A stretch of 64,000 nt of DNA from an uncultured Christensenella sp. (GTDB taxonomy: Bacteria > Bacillota > Clostridia > Christensenellales > Borkfalkiaceae): NCBI GenBank assembly GCA_910585235.1, contig CAJUCM010000004.1, forward strand, positions 3,244-67,243. Direction: 5' to 3'. Below are positions 52,701 through 62,415 of this stretch, piece after piece (the stretch's first letter is position 1; each line of letters starts with the position of its first letter). The notes under the pieces are model-generated. The model had not been told where the DNA came from, did not search any database, and saw nothing but the letters and a program-made list of their open reading frames with translations. The translations under genes were made by a program, and so were the position numbers.

Positions 52701-55700
52701 TCAAGAGGGTGATCATTCCTGCAAGCGTAACGCTGATCGAATCTTTTGCGTTCTCGTCCGATAAGAGCCTCGATACGGTCACGTTCCTGTCTGCTGATAA
52801 TAATCAGCTCGGAGACGCGCTTGAAATTGAAAATGCGGTGTTCAACAGTTGTACGGCATTGACGGAAATCACATTCCCCAAGCGCCTTGCAAAGCTCGAT
52901 CCTCAGGCGTTCTATCGTTTTTCAAGTAGCGATAAAGCAATCAAAAGTATCTTTATTCAGGAACTCGGCGACACGAAAGACAAGGCGACGAACTATTACG
53001 ACATGGACGGCGTTCTTTGCAAGGGCGACGAACTTGTGCTGTTCCCCGCCGCGCGCGGAGGAAATTATCAGACGCCAACCGGAATTGCGCGGATCGGCGA
53101 GCTGGCTTTTGCATACAATAAGGAACTTACGGCAGTCAGATTCCTTCCAACAATCACGGAGATCGGGATCGACGCATTCAGCGGCTGTACGGCTCTCAGA
53201 ACCGTCGATTTCGACAAGGACGCAAGAAATGGAGATCTTGCGATCAGGGAGCGCGCTTTCTATGGCTGTTCTGCCGTTACGAATCTGACGCTTCCCGCAA
53301 ACTTAAAGACGCTGGAAGTAAACGCTTTCGGTGGCACCAATTCGCTCGGAACGGTCACGCTGAACTGTAACCGCGGCTATATAGAATACGCAAACGATGC
53401 GTTTGCCACAACATACGGGACTTCCTATGTCAACATATTGAATATGGGAGAGGACGTTCCCGTGTTCAATATTTCGGGCGTATTCGGCGGAAACCTCAGA
53501 GAAGTGAATTTCCTCGGAAATAACGACAATTATTCTGAAGAAGGCGGCGTTGTTTATGACGCGGAAGCTACGGAAATTTTGTTCTTCCCTAATGAAATTA
53601 CGGAATTTAAGATTTCCGATAAAATGACGGTCGTCAAAAGCGGCGTATTCAAAGGAAAAACAACGCTGGAATCGATCATTATCAGCAAAAATGTGCGCAC
53701 GATCGAAGACGGAGCGTTTGAGAATTGTTATGGACTTAAAACCATTATCTTTGAAGAGGGCGGTACGGAATCTCTTCACATCGGAAACAATGCATTCTAC
53801 GGCTGTCAGGTTCTGAATATGCTTACGCTCAACGGTCGCGGCGGTGCCGAGATCACGATCGGTGAAAGAGCGTTTGCCGCAAAACAGGGCAGTAGTTCGA
53901 CTCCCTATCCGAGACAGACGGTCGCTGAGATCACGTTGCCAGAAGGCGTAAAGAGCATCGGCAAATTTGCGTTTGAAAGAAGCGAGAAGTTAGAGACGGT
54001 CAATCTTCCCGCTTCCCTTGCGGAGATCGCAGGATTTGAAGATAACGATTACTATTTGACGGGTCCGTTCCAGGATCAGAATAATGCATTGAAAATTACC
54101 GGAATTCTGGATCAGAACGATCCGGAGGCTCCTCCTGTTACTTCCGTCAGCATTTTTAACGGGGCGAGTAGCCTTAAAAACGTCAACGTAGCGACGGGCA
54201 ATGCGTACTATGAATCCAAAGACGGCGTGCTTTACGGGAAAACGGACGGTAATATCGCAACGTTACTCTATGTGCCCCGCCAATCGGAAGCGGGTCTGAT
54301 GCCTGACGAATATAAACAGGAGGAAGGGGAGCGCGGCTATATCGCGGTGCCTGAATCCGTTACGAAAGTCGCTGGTTTTGCGTTGGCGTATGCCGGAAAT
54401 ATCAAAAGAATCGAGTTTTTGGGCGCGCAGACCTCGTTCACACTCGAACAAAACGCATTTCTGTACGCTTCGGGGCTGGAAGCGCTTGCGATCCCGTCGG
54501 GCATTACCGAAATCAATCAGGGACTCTTTAACGGCTGCACAAGCCTGAAAGAAGTTGAAATTCCCAACACGGTCGAGTGGATTCGCAAGAGTGCGTTTGC
54601 GGGCTGTTCGACGCTCGAAACAGTCAGGTTTGCTCCCGGAAACGATAGCCTCGAACTAAAAATCGAGGACGGCGAATGGAAAACGAGTAGTGAAAGCGGC
54701 GGCGGACAATCCTTAGAATCGACGGGTGCGTTCTTCGGTTGTACTGCGCTTGAAACGATTGAATTGCCTGCAAGATTGACTTATATCGGAAAGCATGCGT
54801 TCCGTATGGGATATGCGGCTTATCAGCAGGGAATTCAATATAATTCTAATTTGAGAACTGTCAAAATCCCTGTAACGGTAAAGACGATCAGCGAATATGC
54901 TTTCTATCAATGTCGGCAACTTACGTCGCTTACGTTTACGGGTACGGTGACGAAAGAGACGGACAATATGGAAATCGGGCAGTATGCGTTCTATAATTGT
55001 CCGATCGGCACGGGAGAAAACGGATTCGCGCTTCCGGAAAATCTCGTTTCTTTGGGAAATTATGCATTGCAAGGATCCGGTCTTACAGAGCTTACGATTC
55101 CCGCAAAACTTGAAACGCTGGGTACGCTTAACATTACAACGTTGGAGACTCTGCATTTTGCGACCATGGAAAAGGACGGCAAACAGGTCAACAGCCTTAC
55201 GGCGTTGCCTCTTCTTTCAATGGCTTCGCTTACGAGCGTTGAGCTTGAAAATTGTACGCAGATCACTTCGATTCCGAGCAGCGCATTCAAAGGTACGGCG
55301 ATTGCCGGAATCAAGATCCCTGCGCAGGTCACTTCGATCGGATCGACGGCGTTTGAAAACTGTAAAAATCTTACGGAAGTTACTTTCCTGACGGATGAAA
55401 GCGGAAAGAGCAACGTTGAAACGATCAACAGTTTTGCGTTCCGCAATTCGGGGCTTACGGATTTTGTATTCCCTACGCTTGCGGACGGCAAGGCGCTGAC
55501 CCTCGGAGAGAGTCTGTTTGAAGGTTGCGTTAATTTAACGGATATGACGATTTCTGCATCCGTGCAGGATATCGGCAACGCGCTTTCCAAAGTACCGAAT
55601 CTGGAAAACGTTACGGTCGATGACGGTGCGGGCGTGATTATTGACGCTGCAAACCGCTTGTTGCTCGGTGTGGTCAGCGAAGCGAATAAAACGTATAAGA

Positions 55701-58700
55701 TCAATTCCGCATTCTCGGCGATCCCGCTTGATGCGAACGGCAAGTTTACCGTACCGGGCACCTATACGAATCCCAATACGCAAGCGACGGGTACGATCGT
55801 TGAGATCGGGGACGGCGCGTTTACGGGACAGAACGCCGTCAGAGTGTTCGTCATTCCCGAAAGCATTGTTTCGATCGGAAAGTCGGCGTTCTCACAGTGC
55901 CGCGGGCTTGAAACGTTGGAATTTACGGGAACTTCTACGCTTGCAAGTATCGGAGAGAAGGCGTTTGAGCATACCTATTCGTTTGAAAGTCTTACTCTTC
56001 CCAAAAGTGTGACGAGTTTGGGAGCAAGCTGTTTCCTTCGTTCTTCGATCAACGAAGTTACACTGCCGGACCGTCTCGATGTTGCGGGGAAGAATATTTT
56101 TGAGGCTTGTACGCGTCTCGAAAGGGTAAATAATTTCCCCGTACTGTCGGATGCTGCGCTGAAAACTGCAGAGAACTTCTTCTATCAATGCCGTTCGCTC
56201 AGAAGCGTTTCGTTTGCCGAGGGCGTGACGAAGTTGCCCAAAGCTATGTTTGCTGATTGTACCAGTCTTGAAACGGTTGATCTGACCGGTATCACTGAAA
56301 TCGTGGACGGTACGAGTACGTCCTATACGATGTTCAAAGGCTGTACGGCTTTGCGGGAAGTCACGCTCGATGCGAAACTCACTACGCTTCCGGCTTTGAT
56401 GTTCTATAACTGTGCGGCGCTCACGACGGTTTACAGAAGCGATCTATTGGCGGAGGACGCGGGCAAGGCGGAGGCGGATACCTACCGTTATAAGAACAAC
56501 GGTAAAGTTGATCTTTCCCAAGTTACGAAGTTAAACGGTACGACCAGCTACGGAATGTTCCAGCTTAGTACGTCGATCACAGAGGTCGATCTTAGTAATA
56601 TTGCTACGATCAGTTGCGCAAAGGTATTCAACGGTTGCTCGGCGCTTAAAAAAGTAACGCTTTCTGCAAGCCGTCTGTCGAACCTTAATTATATGTTTAC
56701 AAATTGCACGTCGTTGAAAACGGTCAATTATATGAAAGATAACGAGATCGTAGGCAACGACGGCGAGGTAACGTTTAACACTAATATTGACTTCCTCGGT
56801 ACTTATACGTTCCAGAACAGCGGGGTCGAAGCGGTGAACGTTCCTGACAGCGTTAAAGTTCTCGGTACCAGTGCAACCGCCGCCGCAACAAGTTCCTCCG
56901 TCTATCTCTTTGACGGCTGTACGAAACTCAAAAAGGTAGTTCTCCCTGCGGGACTTACTAAAATCGGCGGATATGTGTTCAGAGGCTGTGAAGTGCTCGA
57001 TACGATCCAGGTTCGTAATACCGACGGATCGATCACGGGAGAGAATGGGAAAATTACGTTGCCCAAGGGTTTTGAATTGCTTGGAAACTATGCGTTCATG
57101 AACTGTAAAAAAATCGGAAATATCGATCTTTCGACAATTTCGGTTTATGCAAATCTTGGCACTTCGGGCAGTTATAACAGCGGATTGTTCTACGGATGTG
57201 AAAGTCTTTCCGAAGTGAAGCTCAACGATAATCTTGAAATGCTTGGCTCCGGTATGTTTAATACCTGTCCGAGTTTGAAAGAGATTACGCTTCCTGCCAA
57301 ATTGAAAGCGACGGGCACCTTTACGTTTGCACACAGCGGATTGACATCGATCGAACTTCCCGACGGTGTCGCTCATTTGGGCGTGACGTCTCCGACGGGA
57401 ACGATTGCTTCCAACAAACTCAATACTTCTTGTAGCGTATTTTTGGATTGCGCCGATCTTGAAACGGTAACCGTTTCCGAGAATCTCACGGCGCTCGGTG
57501 CCGATGCGTTCAAGGATTGCATCAATCTCACTTCGATCAGTTTGAAAGGGGATTCGGAGGGAGCTAAGACGTGGCAGCCCACGATTATCGGCAACAGTGC
57601 GTTCAAAAACTGTGCGAAGCTCGAAGCACTCGATCTTTCTAAAGTGGAGGCGTTCCCTACTACGAACAGTAATTCCGCAATCACGGGTTGCGCTTCGCTT
57701 CGCGAACTCGATTTGTCGTCGCTCACTTCCGCTCTTTATGCGAATATGTTCGACGGTTTTACAAATCTTGAAAAAGTAATTTTCGGCGATCATGTGACGG
57801 CAATTCCGAACTATATGTTCCGCGATTGTACTTCGCTACGTGAGATCGATCTTAAAAACGTTGAAAAAATCGGAGATTATGCGTTCTACGGATGTACGAA
57901 GCTATCTACGGTCTATACCGCAAATACAGCGGAAGGGAACCGTATTGCGGATACTGTCGATCTGAGCGGCATTACTTTGATCGGGACGCGCGCGTTCCAG
58001 GATTGTAAGGCATTTGTCTCCGTTACGTTAGACGACGCATTGGAGGCAACCGGCGACACGGCATTTTACGGTTGCTCGTCGCTCACGACGGTGCATCTGC
58101 CTAAGAATCTCGAAACGATCTCGTTCCAGTCGTTTTTGAGTTGTTCCAGCCTTGCCGCGCTGGAAATCCCCGCGAGTGTTACTTCGATCGGCTCCAATGT
58201 ATTCGTAGGTTGTAGAAACCTGGTACTTTCGGTTGCGGCGGGGAACGGTAAATATGAAATCAGGGATCGCTGGCTTGTCGATAAGACGACGAATACGGTA
58301 CTGTTTATGCCTGCCACGACGGACGGCGTCGAGCCGGAGAATATCACCGAATTTAATTTTGCGGACGGAATGAAACTCTATCCCTATATGTTCAACGGTT
58401 ACGGCGCGGTGACGAAAATCACTCTTCCGAACGATCTTACCGAGATTCCAAATTATGCGTTCTGGAATTTTGCGGGAAGTTTCGGAGCGGGATTCGGAAT
58501 TCCGTCGGGCGTTACGTCGATCGGCAACGGTGCGTTCCAGAATTCCGAGATCACCGAGATCGTCATTCCCGAAGGCGTCACGTCGCTCGGAGCCAATGCG
58601 TTCCAGGGTTGTACGGAGCTTACGAAAATCACTTTGCCTTCTACTCTTACGAGTATCGGAAATTATGCGTTTGACGGATGTGCGAAACTTGCAACCATCG

Positions 58701-60070
58701 TTTTGCCTGCAAGTTTGCCCGAATCCGGACTTAAAATCGGAGATTATGCGTTCCGGAACTGTTCGTCACTCAACGGTGCGATCGCGCTTCCCGCAGGTAT
58801 TACTTCGATCGGAACGCGTGCGTTTGAAGGGTGTTCCGGAATTTCGGAAATTTCGTTCGGCGAAGGACTTGCTACGGTCGGCAGTTATTCGTTCAAGGGG
58901 TGCGACGCTCTTACAAAGGTCAGATTCGGAAAGGGACTTACGGAAATCAAAGATTATGTATTTACGGGATTGAAGAATTTGCAGTCGGTCAATATTCCTT
59001 ATACTGCTAAAAAATTCGGCAACGGCACATTTGCGGGCTGTACGGCGCTTTCGACTGTGACGTTCGACCAAACGCCTGCGGGCGAAACTCCCGAAATTCT
59101 CACTTGGGGTTCGGGTAGCGGAACGACGACGATCAGTTCGAGTACGACCACGCCCTATCCCTACACCGATAAATTCGGCGTGCATTATCACGGTACGTTT
59201 GCGGGCTGCACGGCGCTCAAATCTCTGGAAATTCCGGAAGGCAGGATGAACGCGCTCCCGACTTATGCGTTTATCGGTTCGGGGCTTGAATCGTTTACGA
59301 TCCCTGCAAGTATGACGACGATCAATAGTTATGCGTTCAATTATACGAAATTGAAGAGCATTACGATCCCGCATACTGTAATTTCGCTCGGAATTGCGTT
59401 CGGCGGTTGTGACGAGCTTGCAAGCGTCGTCTTTGAAGAGACGCCCGAAGGAGTCGATAAAGCAGACCTCAAAGTGACGGGCGGATCGGTTTCCAAAGTC
59501 GATACGAAGGGAGCGGGCTATTCTTATTATAATAAAGAAGATCGTATGTATTACAGCGGTCTGTTCGTCGGACTTCCGAAACTTACGGAAGTGACGCTGC
59601 CTTCGAGAATGACGGGGACGCCCACTTATATGTTTGCGTTCAGCTCTTTGCAAAAGATCAACCTCGGAGGGTTGGCTAAGGTCGGTACGAACTGGTTCAA
59701 GGGGTGTGAGCAACTTACGGACGTCGTGATGCCGGAGGGTACGACGGAGATCGGTACCAGTGCGTTTATTGGCTGTACGAATCTTGCAAATATCAATATT
59801 GCGAGTACGGTGACTGCAATTCTGGGGAATGCTTTTGAAGGTTGTACTTCGATCAGGGAACTTGTGGTGCCGGTGACGACGAGCGTTCGCGCAGGCGTGT
59901 TTATGGGCTGGACGGCAGATCAAACCGTTTCCATTGATATTGCTGGTTCGGAATTCTATTCCGGCGGGACGACTACGGTGTGGTATGCAGATGCGCTCAA
60001 CGGATCGGAGGCGCAGGTCCGGATTACGGGCGTCAGTTATTCCGCGGCAGAGGCGAAAGAGGGCGAATAA
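49748..60070 (+). CDS. Giant BspA-type leucine-rich-repeat surface lipoprotein
   Basis: A 3,440-residue exported protein. The signal peptide ends in lipobox LSAC (Cys28), so it is probably lipid-anchored. Listeria-Bacteroides (InlB B-type) repeats occur at about 124-192, 199-272, 676-748 and 751-832; fibronectin-III-like domains fill about 275-670. From about 834 to near the end there are dozens of BspA-type leucine-rich repeats (LRR_5), with units like I-P-x-S-V-T-x-I-G-x-x-A-F-x-x-C-x-x-L. Short GGVVYDAEATEILFFP-type inserts are typical of BspA proteins. No C-terminal anchor, LPXTG or dockerin is seen. BspA-like proteins mediate adhesion to host or other bacteria. It stands alone, with a consensus promoter and its own terminators. 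The repeat-rich DNA makes copy-number variation likely. Confidence 0.88.
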   Translation: MKKKHYLLIAALSLSLTTAACATTLSACKDDDTEHIQIIKSLTGTYYFDDNGTERTLKLGLTSFSLDFGDGIKTGYYSSYDNNGTITFDFDNSETATAVFKSDVLTMQYNGRTYVLYRQKDLTVKFDVDGGSAVADQTVVNGKKAVRPATNPTRPDSAFIGWYKESACVTPFDFDTEIITSNTTIYAKFITINAEFGVYRATFDLGEGIDENYPAVETVNRVLYNLPELPSKDGNDFLGWWVSDYYDGEKLSCRYNGQEIYEDTVLYAVWASDKAAVSVTPDGANWSARGTNKVFEVCIKDADGHEWKRQNNAATSIEFNFDAADAGDYTVEVTVGGNTTVAYYRNKALARVAKFAVEDDYLGFLPIETKNPAVSVNYYLDFECGTAGHKHEHVALAGHGFDFSACKMLETGIKFRVTAEANGYAKSVSEEFTVLRGLEKATGLEVNAEKDLLIWDAVENAKSYLLKFTDGGTTIEKTVTTTSFDMRSLGAGNWTIELTPYNTTYNTPEATEITYRKARLASPVLSFANDTINWQKVDGATGYRVFVNGVQQGADLDAETTSFAISQNDADYNESYAVTVVALAGDATANSLASDAFYVHDELGEITYAHGKVSWGAVRGVSKFGVKVGDAEEFFVSANETEVAFTKSGATVITVTPYLNETDTATAQTVTVEVYAVTFDTNRGTAVPNQYKADGDTVVLPENDPTRTGYTFLGWFDSPDGGKHLDANGATEFIFDSTKPTVYAIWKGNEYTVTFNAGEGTLPDGASSEFTVTYGEGEGTYYPVPKIEGSQDRVFEGWYTAENKGAKITDDTGRVLKDWDIPQDFVLFAHWSAPGVKYVNDGSGKGYLAVKDTASINNLTTVTVLESYDGLPVTGISADAFDGCASVTKLRIPSSIKTVIIPEGGPTAAGSSFRGMNGLKEIEVYDVEGEKFFASYEGALYSVKNGGLDELLYVPRAQNTENAVIRVADGTKTIGNYAVASMDLIKRVIIPASVTLIESFAFSSDKSLDTVTFLSADNNQLGDALEIENAVFNSCTALTEITFPKRLAKLDPQAFYRFSSSDKAIKSIFIQELGDTKDKATNYYDMDGVLCKGDELVLFPAARGGNYQTPTGIARIGELAFAYNKELTAVRFLPTITEIGIDAFSGCTALRTVDFDKDARNGDLAIRERAFYGCSAVTNLTLPANLKTLEVNAFGGTNSLGTVTLNCNRGYIEYANDAFATTYGTSYVNILNMGEDVPVFNISGVFGGNLREVNFLGNNDNYSEEGGVVYDAEATEILFFPNEITEFKISDKMTVVKSGVFKGKTTLESIIISKNVRTIEDGAFENCYGLKTIIFEEGGTESLHIGNNAFYGCQVLNMLTLNGRGGAEITIGERAFAAKQGSSSTPYPRQTVAEITLPEGVKSIGKFAFERSEKLETVNLPASLAEIAGFEDNDYYLTGPFQDQNNALKITGILDQNDPEAPPVTSVSIFNGASSLKNVNVATGNAYYESKDGVLYGKTDGNIATLLYVPRQSEAGLMPDEYKQEEGERGYIAVPESVTKVAGFALAYAGNIKRIEFLGAQTSFTLEQNAFLYASGLEALAIPSGITEINQGLFNGCTSLKEVEIPNTVEWIRKSAFAGCSTLETVRFAPGNDSLELKIEDGEWKTSSESGGGQSLESTGAFFGCTALETIELPARLTYIGKHAFRMGYAAYQQGIQYNSNLRTVKIPVTVKTISEYAFYQCRQLTSLTFTGTVTKETDNMEIGQYAFYNCPIGTGENGFALPENLVSLGNYALQGSGLTELTIPAKLETLGTLNITTLETLHFATMEKDGKQVNSLTALPLLSMASLTSVELENCTQITSIPSSAFKGTAIAGIKIPAQVTSIGSTAFENCKNLTEVTFLTDESGKSNVETINSFAFRNSGLTDFVFPTLADGKALTLGESLFEGCVNLTDMTISASVQDIGNALSKVPNLENVTVDDGAGVIIDAANRLLLGVVSEANKTYKINSAFSAIPLDANGKFTVPGTYTNPNTQATGTIVEIGDGAFTGQNAVRVFVIPESIVSIGKSAFSQCRGLETLEFTGTSTLASIGEKAFEHTYSFESLTLPKSVTSLGASCFLRSSINEVTLPDRLDVAGKNIFEACTRLERVNNFPVLSDAALKTAENFFYQCRSLRSVSFAEGVTKLPKAMFADCTSLETVDLTGITEIVDGTSTSYTMFKGCTALREVTLDAKLTTLPALMFYNCAALTTVYRSDLLAEDAGKAEADTYRYKNNGKVDLSQVTKLNGTTSYGMFQLSTSITEVDLSNIATISCAKVFNGCSALKKVTLSASRLSNLNYMFTNCTSLKTVNYMKDNEIVGNDGEVTFNTNIDFLGTYTFQNSGVEAVNVPDSVKVLGTSATAAATSSSVYLFDGCTKLKKVVLPAGLTKIGGYVFRGCEVLDTIQVRNTDGSITGENGKITLPKGFELLGNYAFMNCKKIGNIDLSTISVYANLGTSGSYNSGLFYGCESLSEVKLNDNLEMLGSGMFNTCPSLKEITLPAKLKATGTFTFAHSGLTSIELPDGVAHLGVTSPTGTIASNKLNTSCSVFLDCADLETVTVSENLTALGADAFKDCINLTSISLKGDSEGAKTWQPTIIGNSAFKNCAKLEALDLSKVEAFPTTNSNSAITGCASLRELDLSSLTSALYANMFDGFTNLEKVIFGDHVTAIPNYMFRDCTSLREIDLKNVEKIGDYAFYGCTKLSTVYTANTAEGNRIADTVDLSGITLIGTRAFQDCKAFVSVTLDDALEATGDTAFYGCSSLTTVHLPKNLETISFQSFLSCSSLAALEIPASVTSIGSNVFVGCRNLVLSVAAGNGKYEIRDRWLVDKTTNTVLFMPATTDGVEPENITEFNFADGMKLYPYMFNGYGAVTKITLPNDLTEIPNYAFWNFAGSFGAGFGIPSGVTSIGNGAFQNSEITEIVIPEGVTSLGANAFQGCTELTKITLPSTLTSIGNYAFDGCAKLATIVLPASLPESGLKIGDYAFRNCSSLNGAIALPAGITSIGTRAFEGCSGISEISFGEGLATVGSYSFKGCDALTKVRFGKGLTEIKDYVFTGLKNLQSVNIPYTAKKFGNGTFAGCTALSTVTFDQTPAGETPEILTWGSGSGTTTISSSTTTPYPYTDKFGVHYHGTFAGCTALKSLEIPEGRMNALPTYAFIGSGLESFTIPASMTTINSYAFNYTKLKSITIPHTVISLGIAFGGCDELASVVFEETPEGVDKADLKVTGGSVSKVDTKGAGYSYYNKEDRMYYSGLFVGLPKLTEVTLPSRMTGTPTYMFAFSSLQKINLGGLAKVGTNWFKGCEQLTDVVMPEGTTEIGTSAFIGCTNLANINIASTVTAILGNAFEGCTSIRELVVPVTTSVRAGVFMGWTADQTVSIDIAGSEFYSGGTTTVWYADALNGSEAQVRITGVSYSAAEAKEGE

Positions 60071-60090
60071 GCCCAAAAAAGGCGAGAACT

Positions 60091-60105
60091 ATAAGCTCAG
60101 CTTAT
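60091..60105. repeat. Imperfect palindrome repeated on the far side of the giant gene
   Basis: ATAAGCTCAGCTTAT; 13 of 15 bases match ATAAGTTCTGCTTAT at 49538-49552, so the pair brackets the giant gene. Confidence 0.45.
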
Positions 60106-60127
60106 GGAAATCGAAAAAACTATAAGT

Positions 60128-60164
60128 AAAACAGCTATCACTCAATTTTGGTAGCTGTTTTTTT
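60128..60164 (+). terminator. Rho-independent terminator
   Basis: AAACAGCTA ... TAGCTGTTT with a loop of about 15 bases and a long T-run, after the giant gene. Confidence 0.75.
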
Positions 60165-60185
60165 ATTGATTAAGTAAATTTTAGT

Positions 60186-60217
60186 TTGACTTTGAAAGTG
60201 AAATATAATATTATAAT
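60186..60217 (+). promoter_or_regulatory. AT-rich promoter region of the MoxR operon
   Basis: TTGACT (60186-60191) and TATAAT words at 60204-60209 and 60212-60217 occur but with poor spacing (12 and 20 bases). A start in this region is likely; the exact elements are unclear. A small AACAC/GTGTT hairpin follows near 60226-60243. Confidence 0.35.
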
Positions 60218-60266
60218 ATAAAATATAACACCGTAAAGTGTGTTATACTAAATAGGAGGTAGTAAT

Positions 60267-61382
60267 ATGAAAGACACAAACCATGACGTGTTGAACGAAT
60301 ACGTCGCCCGCTTGAAGAAAGAATCGTTCTTGAAGTCGCTTCTTTGCGCGCTTGCCATAGCATTCGGCGCGATCCTTGTGACCGCACTGATTTGCTGGTT
60401 CACGGAGTTCAGCGGATATTGGATTTTTGCGGTCGCTTTTGCAGTGCCTTTCGGCGCGGCTTTGCCGCTCTTCTATTTCTTCGTATTTTATCCTACGAAA
60501 AAATATGTTGCAAAACGGCTCGACCGGCTCGGACTCTACGAGAGGATCGTCACGATGGTCGAATTTGAAAATCAGGATTCCTATATCATGCAGCGCCAGA
60601 GAGAGGACGCTTTGAAAACGCTTTCCAAAGTTAACTCAAAGCTCGTAAAACTTGCCCTGTCTGCGGCGCTGATCGCAATTCCCGCAGTGGCGATCCCCAC
60701 GGCTACCGCTATGACTTCCGTCTATGCTTTGAGCGAAGCGGACGTGATCCCCAGCGGCAAGGAACTTGTCAACGAACTCAACAGAGACAAGACGACGTTC
60801 GACGTCATCTATTTTATCCCCGAAGATATGCGGGAAGTCGCGCGTTTTTCCAGCGCGTCCGCGCCCGAAAGAGAGGACGAGGAAATCGTTCAGACGGTCG
60901 GGAAAGGTCAGGACGGGGAAGCGGTGGTGCTCCGTCTCAACAAAGATTATGTGTTTGTCCGCTGGGCGGACGCCATGGGCGATTTTATCCGCAATGAAAC
61001 CGATGTGCAGGGCAAGATCGTCGTGAAACCGGTTATCGAAAAGATTGAGGACGAACTTGACGATACGGTGAAAACCGATTCCGAGGGCGCGCCGAATGTC
61101 GATAGAGGCGACGGTGACAACGACGGTGATGCTTCGGGAAGACCTTCGGACGGTTCGGGCGAAGAAAACAGAAATCCTTGGGAACCAGCAAATCCCGATG
61201 ACGACGCGGGCAGCGGTTCCGATACCACGCAGTATGTATTCGACGGTAAAACCGATTACAGCGGACTGCCCTATGAAGAGGCGTATCAGAAAGCAATGGA
61301 TCAGCTCAACCAGTCTGGCGGTGCGGGCGGCAAGTACGCGGATATCGCCGCTGATTATTTTGAATCGATCAAGAGAAACTGA
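60267..61382 (+). CDS. Membrane protein of unknown function, first gene of MoxR operon
   Basis: A 371-residue protein not assigned to a family. Two closely spaced helices (about 25-48 and 52-75) resemble the opening of BatA/DUF58-linked membrane proteins. A basic stretch with RQREDALKTLSKV follows, then a third hydrophobic segment (about 130-160). The last 200 residues are outside or cytoplasmic, Asp/Gly/Ser/Pro-rich and low in complexity (about 275-335). The AGGAGG ribosome binding site is strong. It sits 29 bases upstream of the MoxR ATPase gene, so it is probably a partner or substrate of that system; the function itself is unknown. Confidence 0.6.
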   Translation: MKDTNHDVLNEYVARLKKESFLKSLLCALAIAFGAILVTALICWFTEFSGYWIFAVAFAVPFGAALPLFYFFVFYPTKKYVAKRLDRLGLYERIVTMVEFENQDSYIMQRQREDALKTLSKVNSKLVKLALSAALIAIPAVAIPTATAMTSVYALSEADVIPSGKELVNELNRDKTTFDVIYFIPEDMREVARFSSASAPEREDEEIVQTVGKGQDGEAVVLRLNKDYVFVRWADAMGDFIRNETDVQGKIVVKPVIEKIEDELDDTVKTDSEGAPNVDRGDGDNDGDASGRPSDGSGEENRNPWEPANPDDDAGSGSDTTQYVFDGKTDYSGLPYEEAYQKAMDQLNQSGGAGGKYADIAADYFESIKRN

Positions 61383-61411
61383 TCATAGATCAATTATATA
61401 AGGAAAGGATT

Positions 61412-62407
61412 ATGGTAACGGAAAGCAATATTAACTTATTTGAAGAACAGTGCAGAAAAATTTTCTCGGAAGTTTCCAGAGACGTCATCGGGCAAAAGGA
61501 CGTCGTCGAGAATACGATCATCGCCATGATTGCAGGCGGTAACGTATTGCTCGAAGGCGTTCCCGGCGTCGGGAAAACGCGTCTTGTTCGTACGTTGGGA
61601 AGGGTGTTCAATATGCCCTTCTCGCGTATTCAGTTTACGCCGGATTTAATGCCTGCGGACGTTACGGGTACGAATATTATCGTAAAAGATAAGTCGGGCA
61701 ACTCTACGTTCGAGTTCCAGCCCGGTCCTATTTTCAGCAATATTATTCTTGCCGACGAAATCAACCGTGCAACGCCGAAAACGCAGTCTGCGCTTCTCGA
61801 AGCCATGCAGGAACACACGGTTACCGTCATGGGCGTATCGCGTCCGCTCGAAGAGCCGTTCTTCGTGCTTGCAACGCAGAACCCGATCGAGCAGGACGGC
61901 ACCTATCCCTTGCCCGAAGCGCAGATGGACCGTTTCATGTTCAAAGTGAACGTTCCCAATCCCAGCCTCGAAGAGTTGATGCAGATCGTCGAGCTGACGC
62001 AAAAGACTATGGCGGAGACCGCCGAATGCGTCTGCGACAAGAAACAGCTTCTGGAAATGCGCGCGACGGCGAACCAGATCCCCGTAGCGACGGAAGTTCT
62101 CAAATATTCCATGGTCCTTGTTTCGGCGACCCATCCCGACAGTTCCTGCGCGACGGAAGCGGCGAAAAAGTTTATCCGCGTCGGCGCCAGCCCCCGTGCG
62201 GGACAGGCGCTCATCTCCGCCGCAAAAGTGCTTGCGCTCATCAACGGCAGATTCAACGTGGCGTATTCGGACATCGAACAGCTCGCATATCCCGTACTCC
62301 GTCACAGAATCAAACTCGGATTCGAGGCGATCGCGGAGAGAATTTCCGCCGACGAGATCATTCGCATGATCCTTGACGAAGTCAGAAAGAAATACAGAGA
62401 TAAATAA
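61412..62407 (+). CDS. MoxR-family AAA+ ATPase
   Basis: Cytoplasmic chaperone-type ATPase of 331 residues. Walker A is GVPGVGKT (Gly49-Thr56), Walker B has ADEINRAT with Asp115-Glu116, and the sensor segment ATQNPIEQDGTYPLPEAQ with the following DRFMFK arginine finger is the MoxR hallmark. C-terminal AAA lid follows. MoxR ATPases work with von Willebrand factor A proteins to assemble or activate membrane and metal-containing complexes. The DUF58 and VWA genes immediately downstream are its standard partners. Ribosome binding site AAGGAAAGG. Confidence 0.95.
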   Translation: MVTESNINLFEEQCRKIFSEVSRDVIGQKDVVENTIIAMIAGGNVLLEGVPGVGKTRLVRTLGRVFNMPFSRIQFTPDLMPADVTGTNIIVKDKSGNSTFEFQPGPIFSNIILADEINRATPKTQSALLEAMQEHTVTVMGVSRPLEEPFFVLATQNPIEQDGTYPLPEAQMDRFMFKVNVPNPSLEELMQIVELTQKTMAETAECVCDKKQLLEMRATANQIPVATEVLKYSMVLVSATHPDSSCATEAAKKFIRVGASPRAGQALISAAKVLALINGRFNVAYSDIEQLAYPVLRHRIKLGFEAIAERISADEIIRMILDEVRKKYRDK

Positions 62408-62415
62408 TTGATTTA

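Noticed and set aside
52300..60000. CRISPR-like periodic repeats
   Set aside because: The periodicity is in the coding frame of leucine-rich repeats, units vary in sequence and there are no constant repeats with unique spacers.
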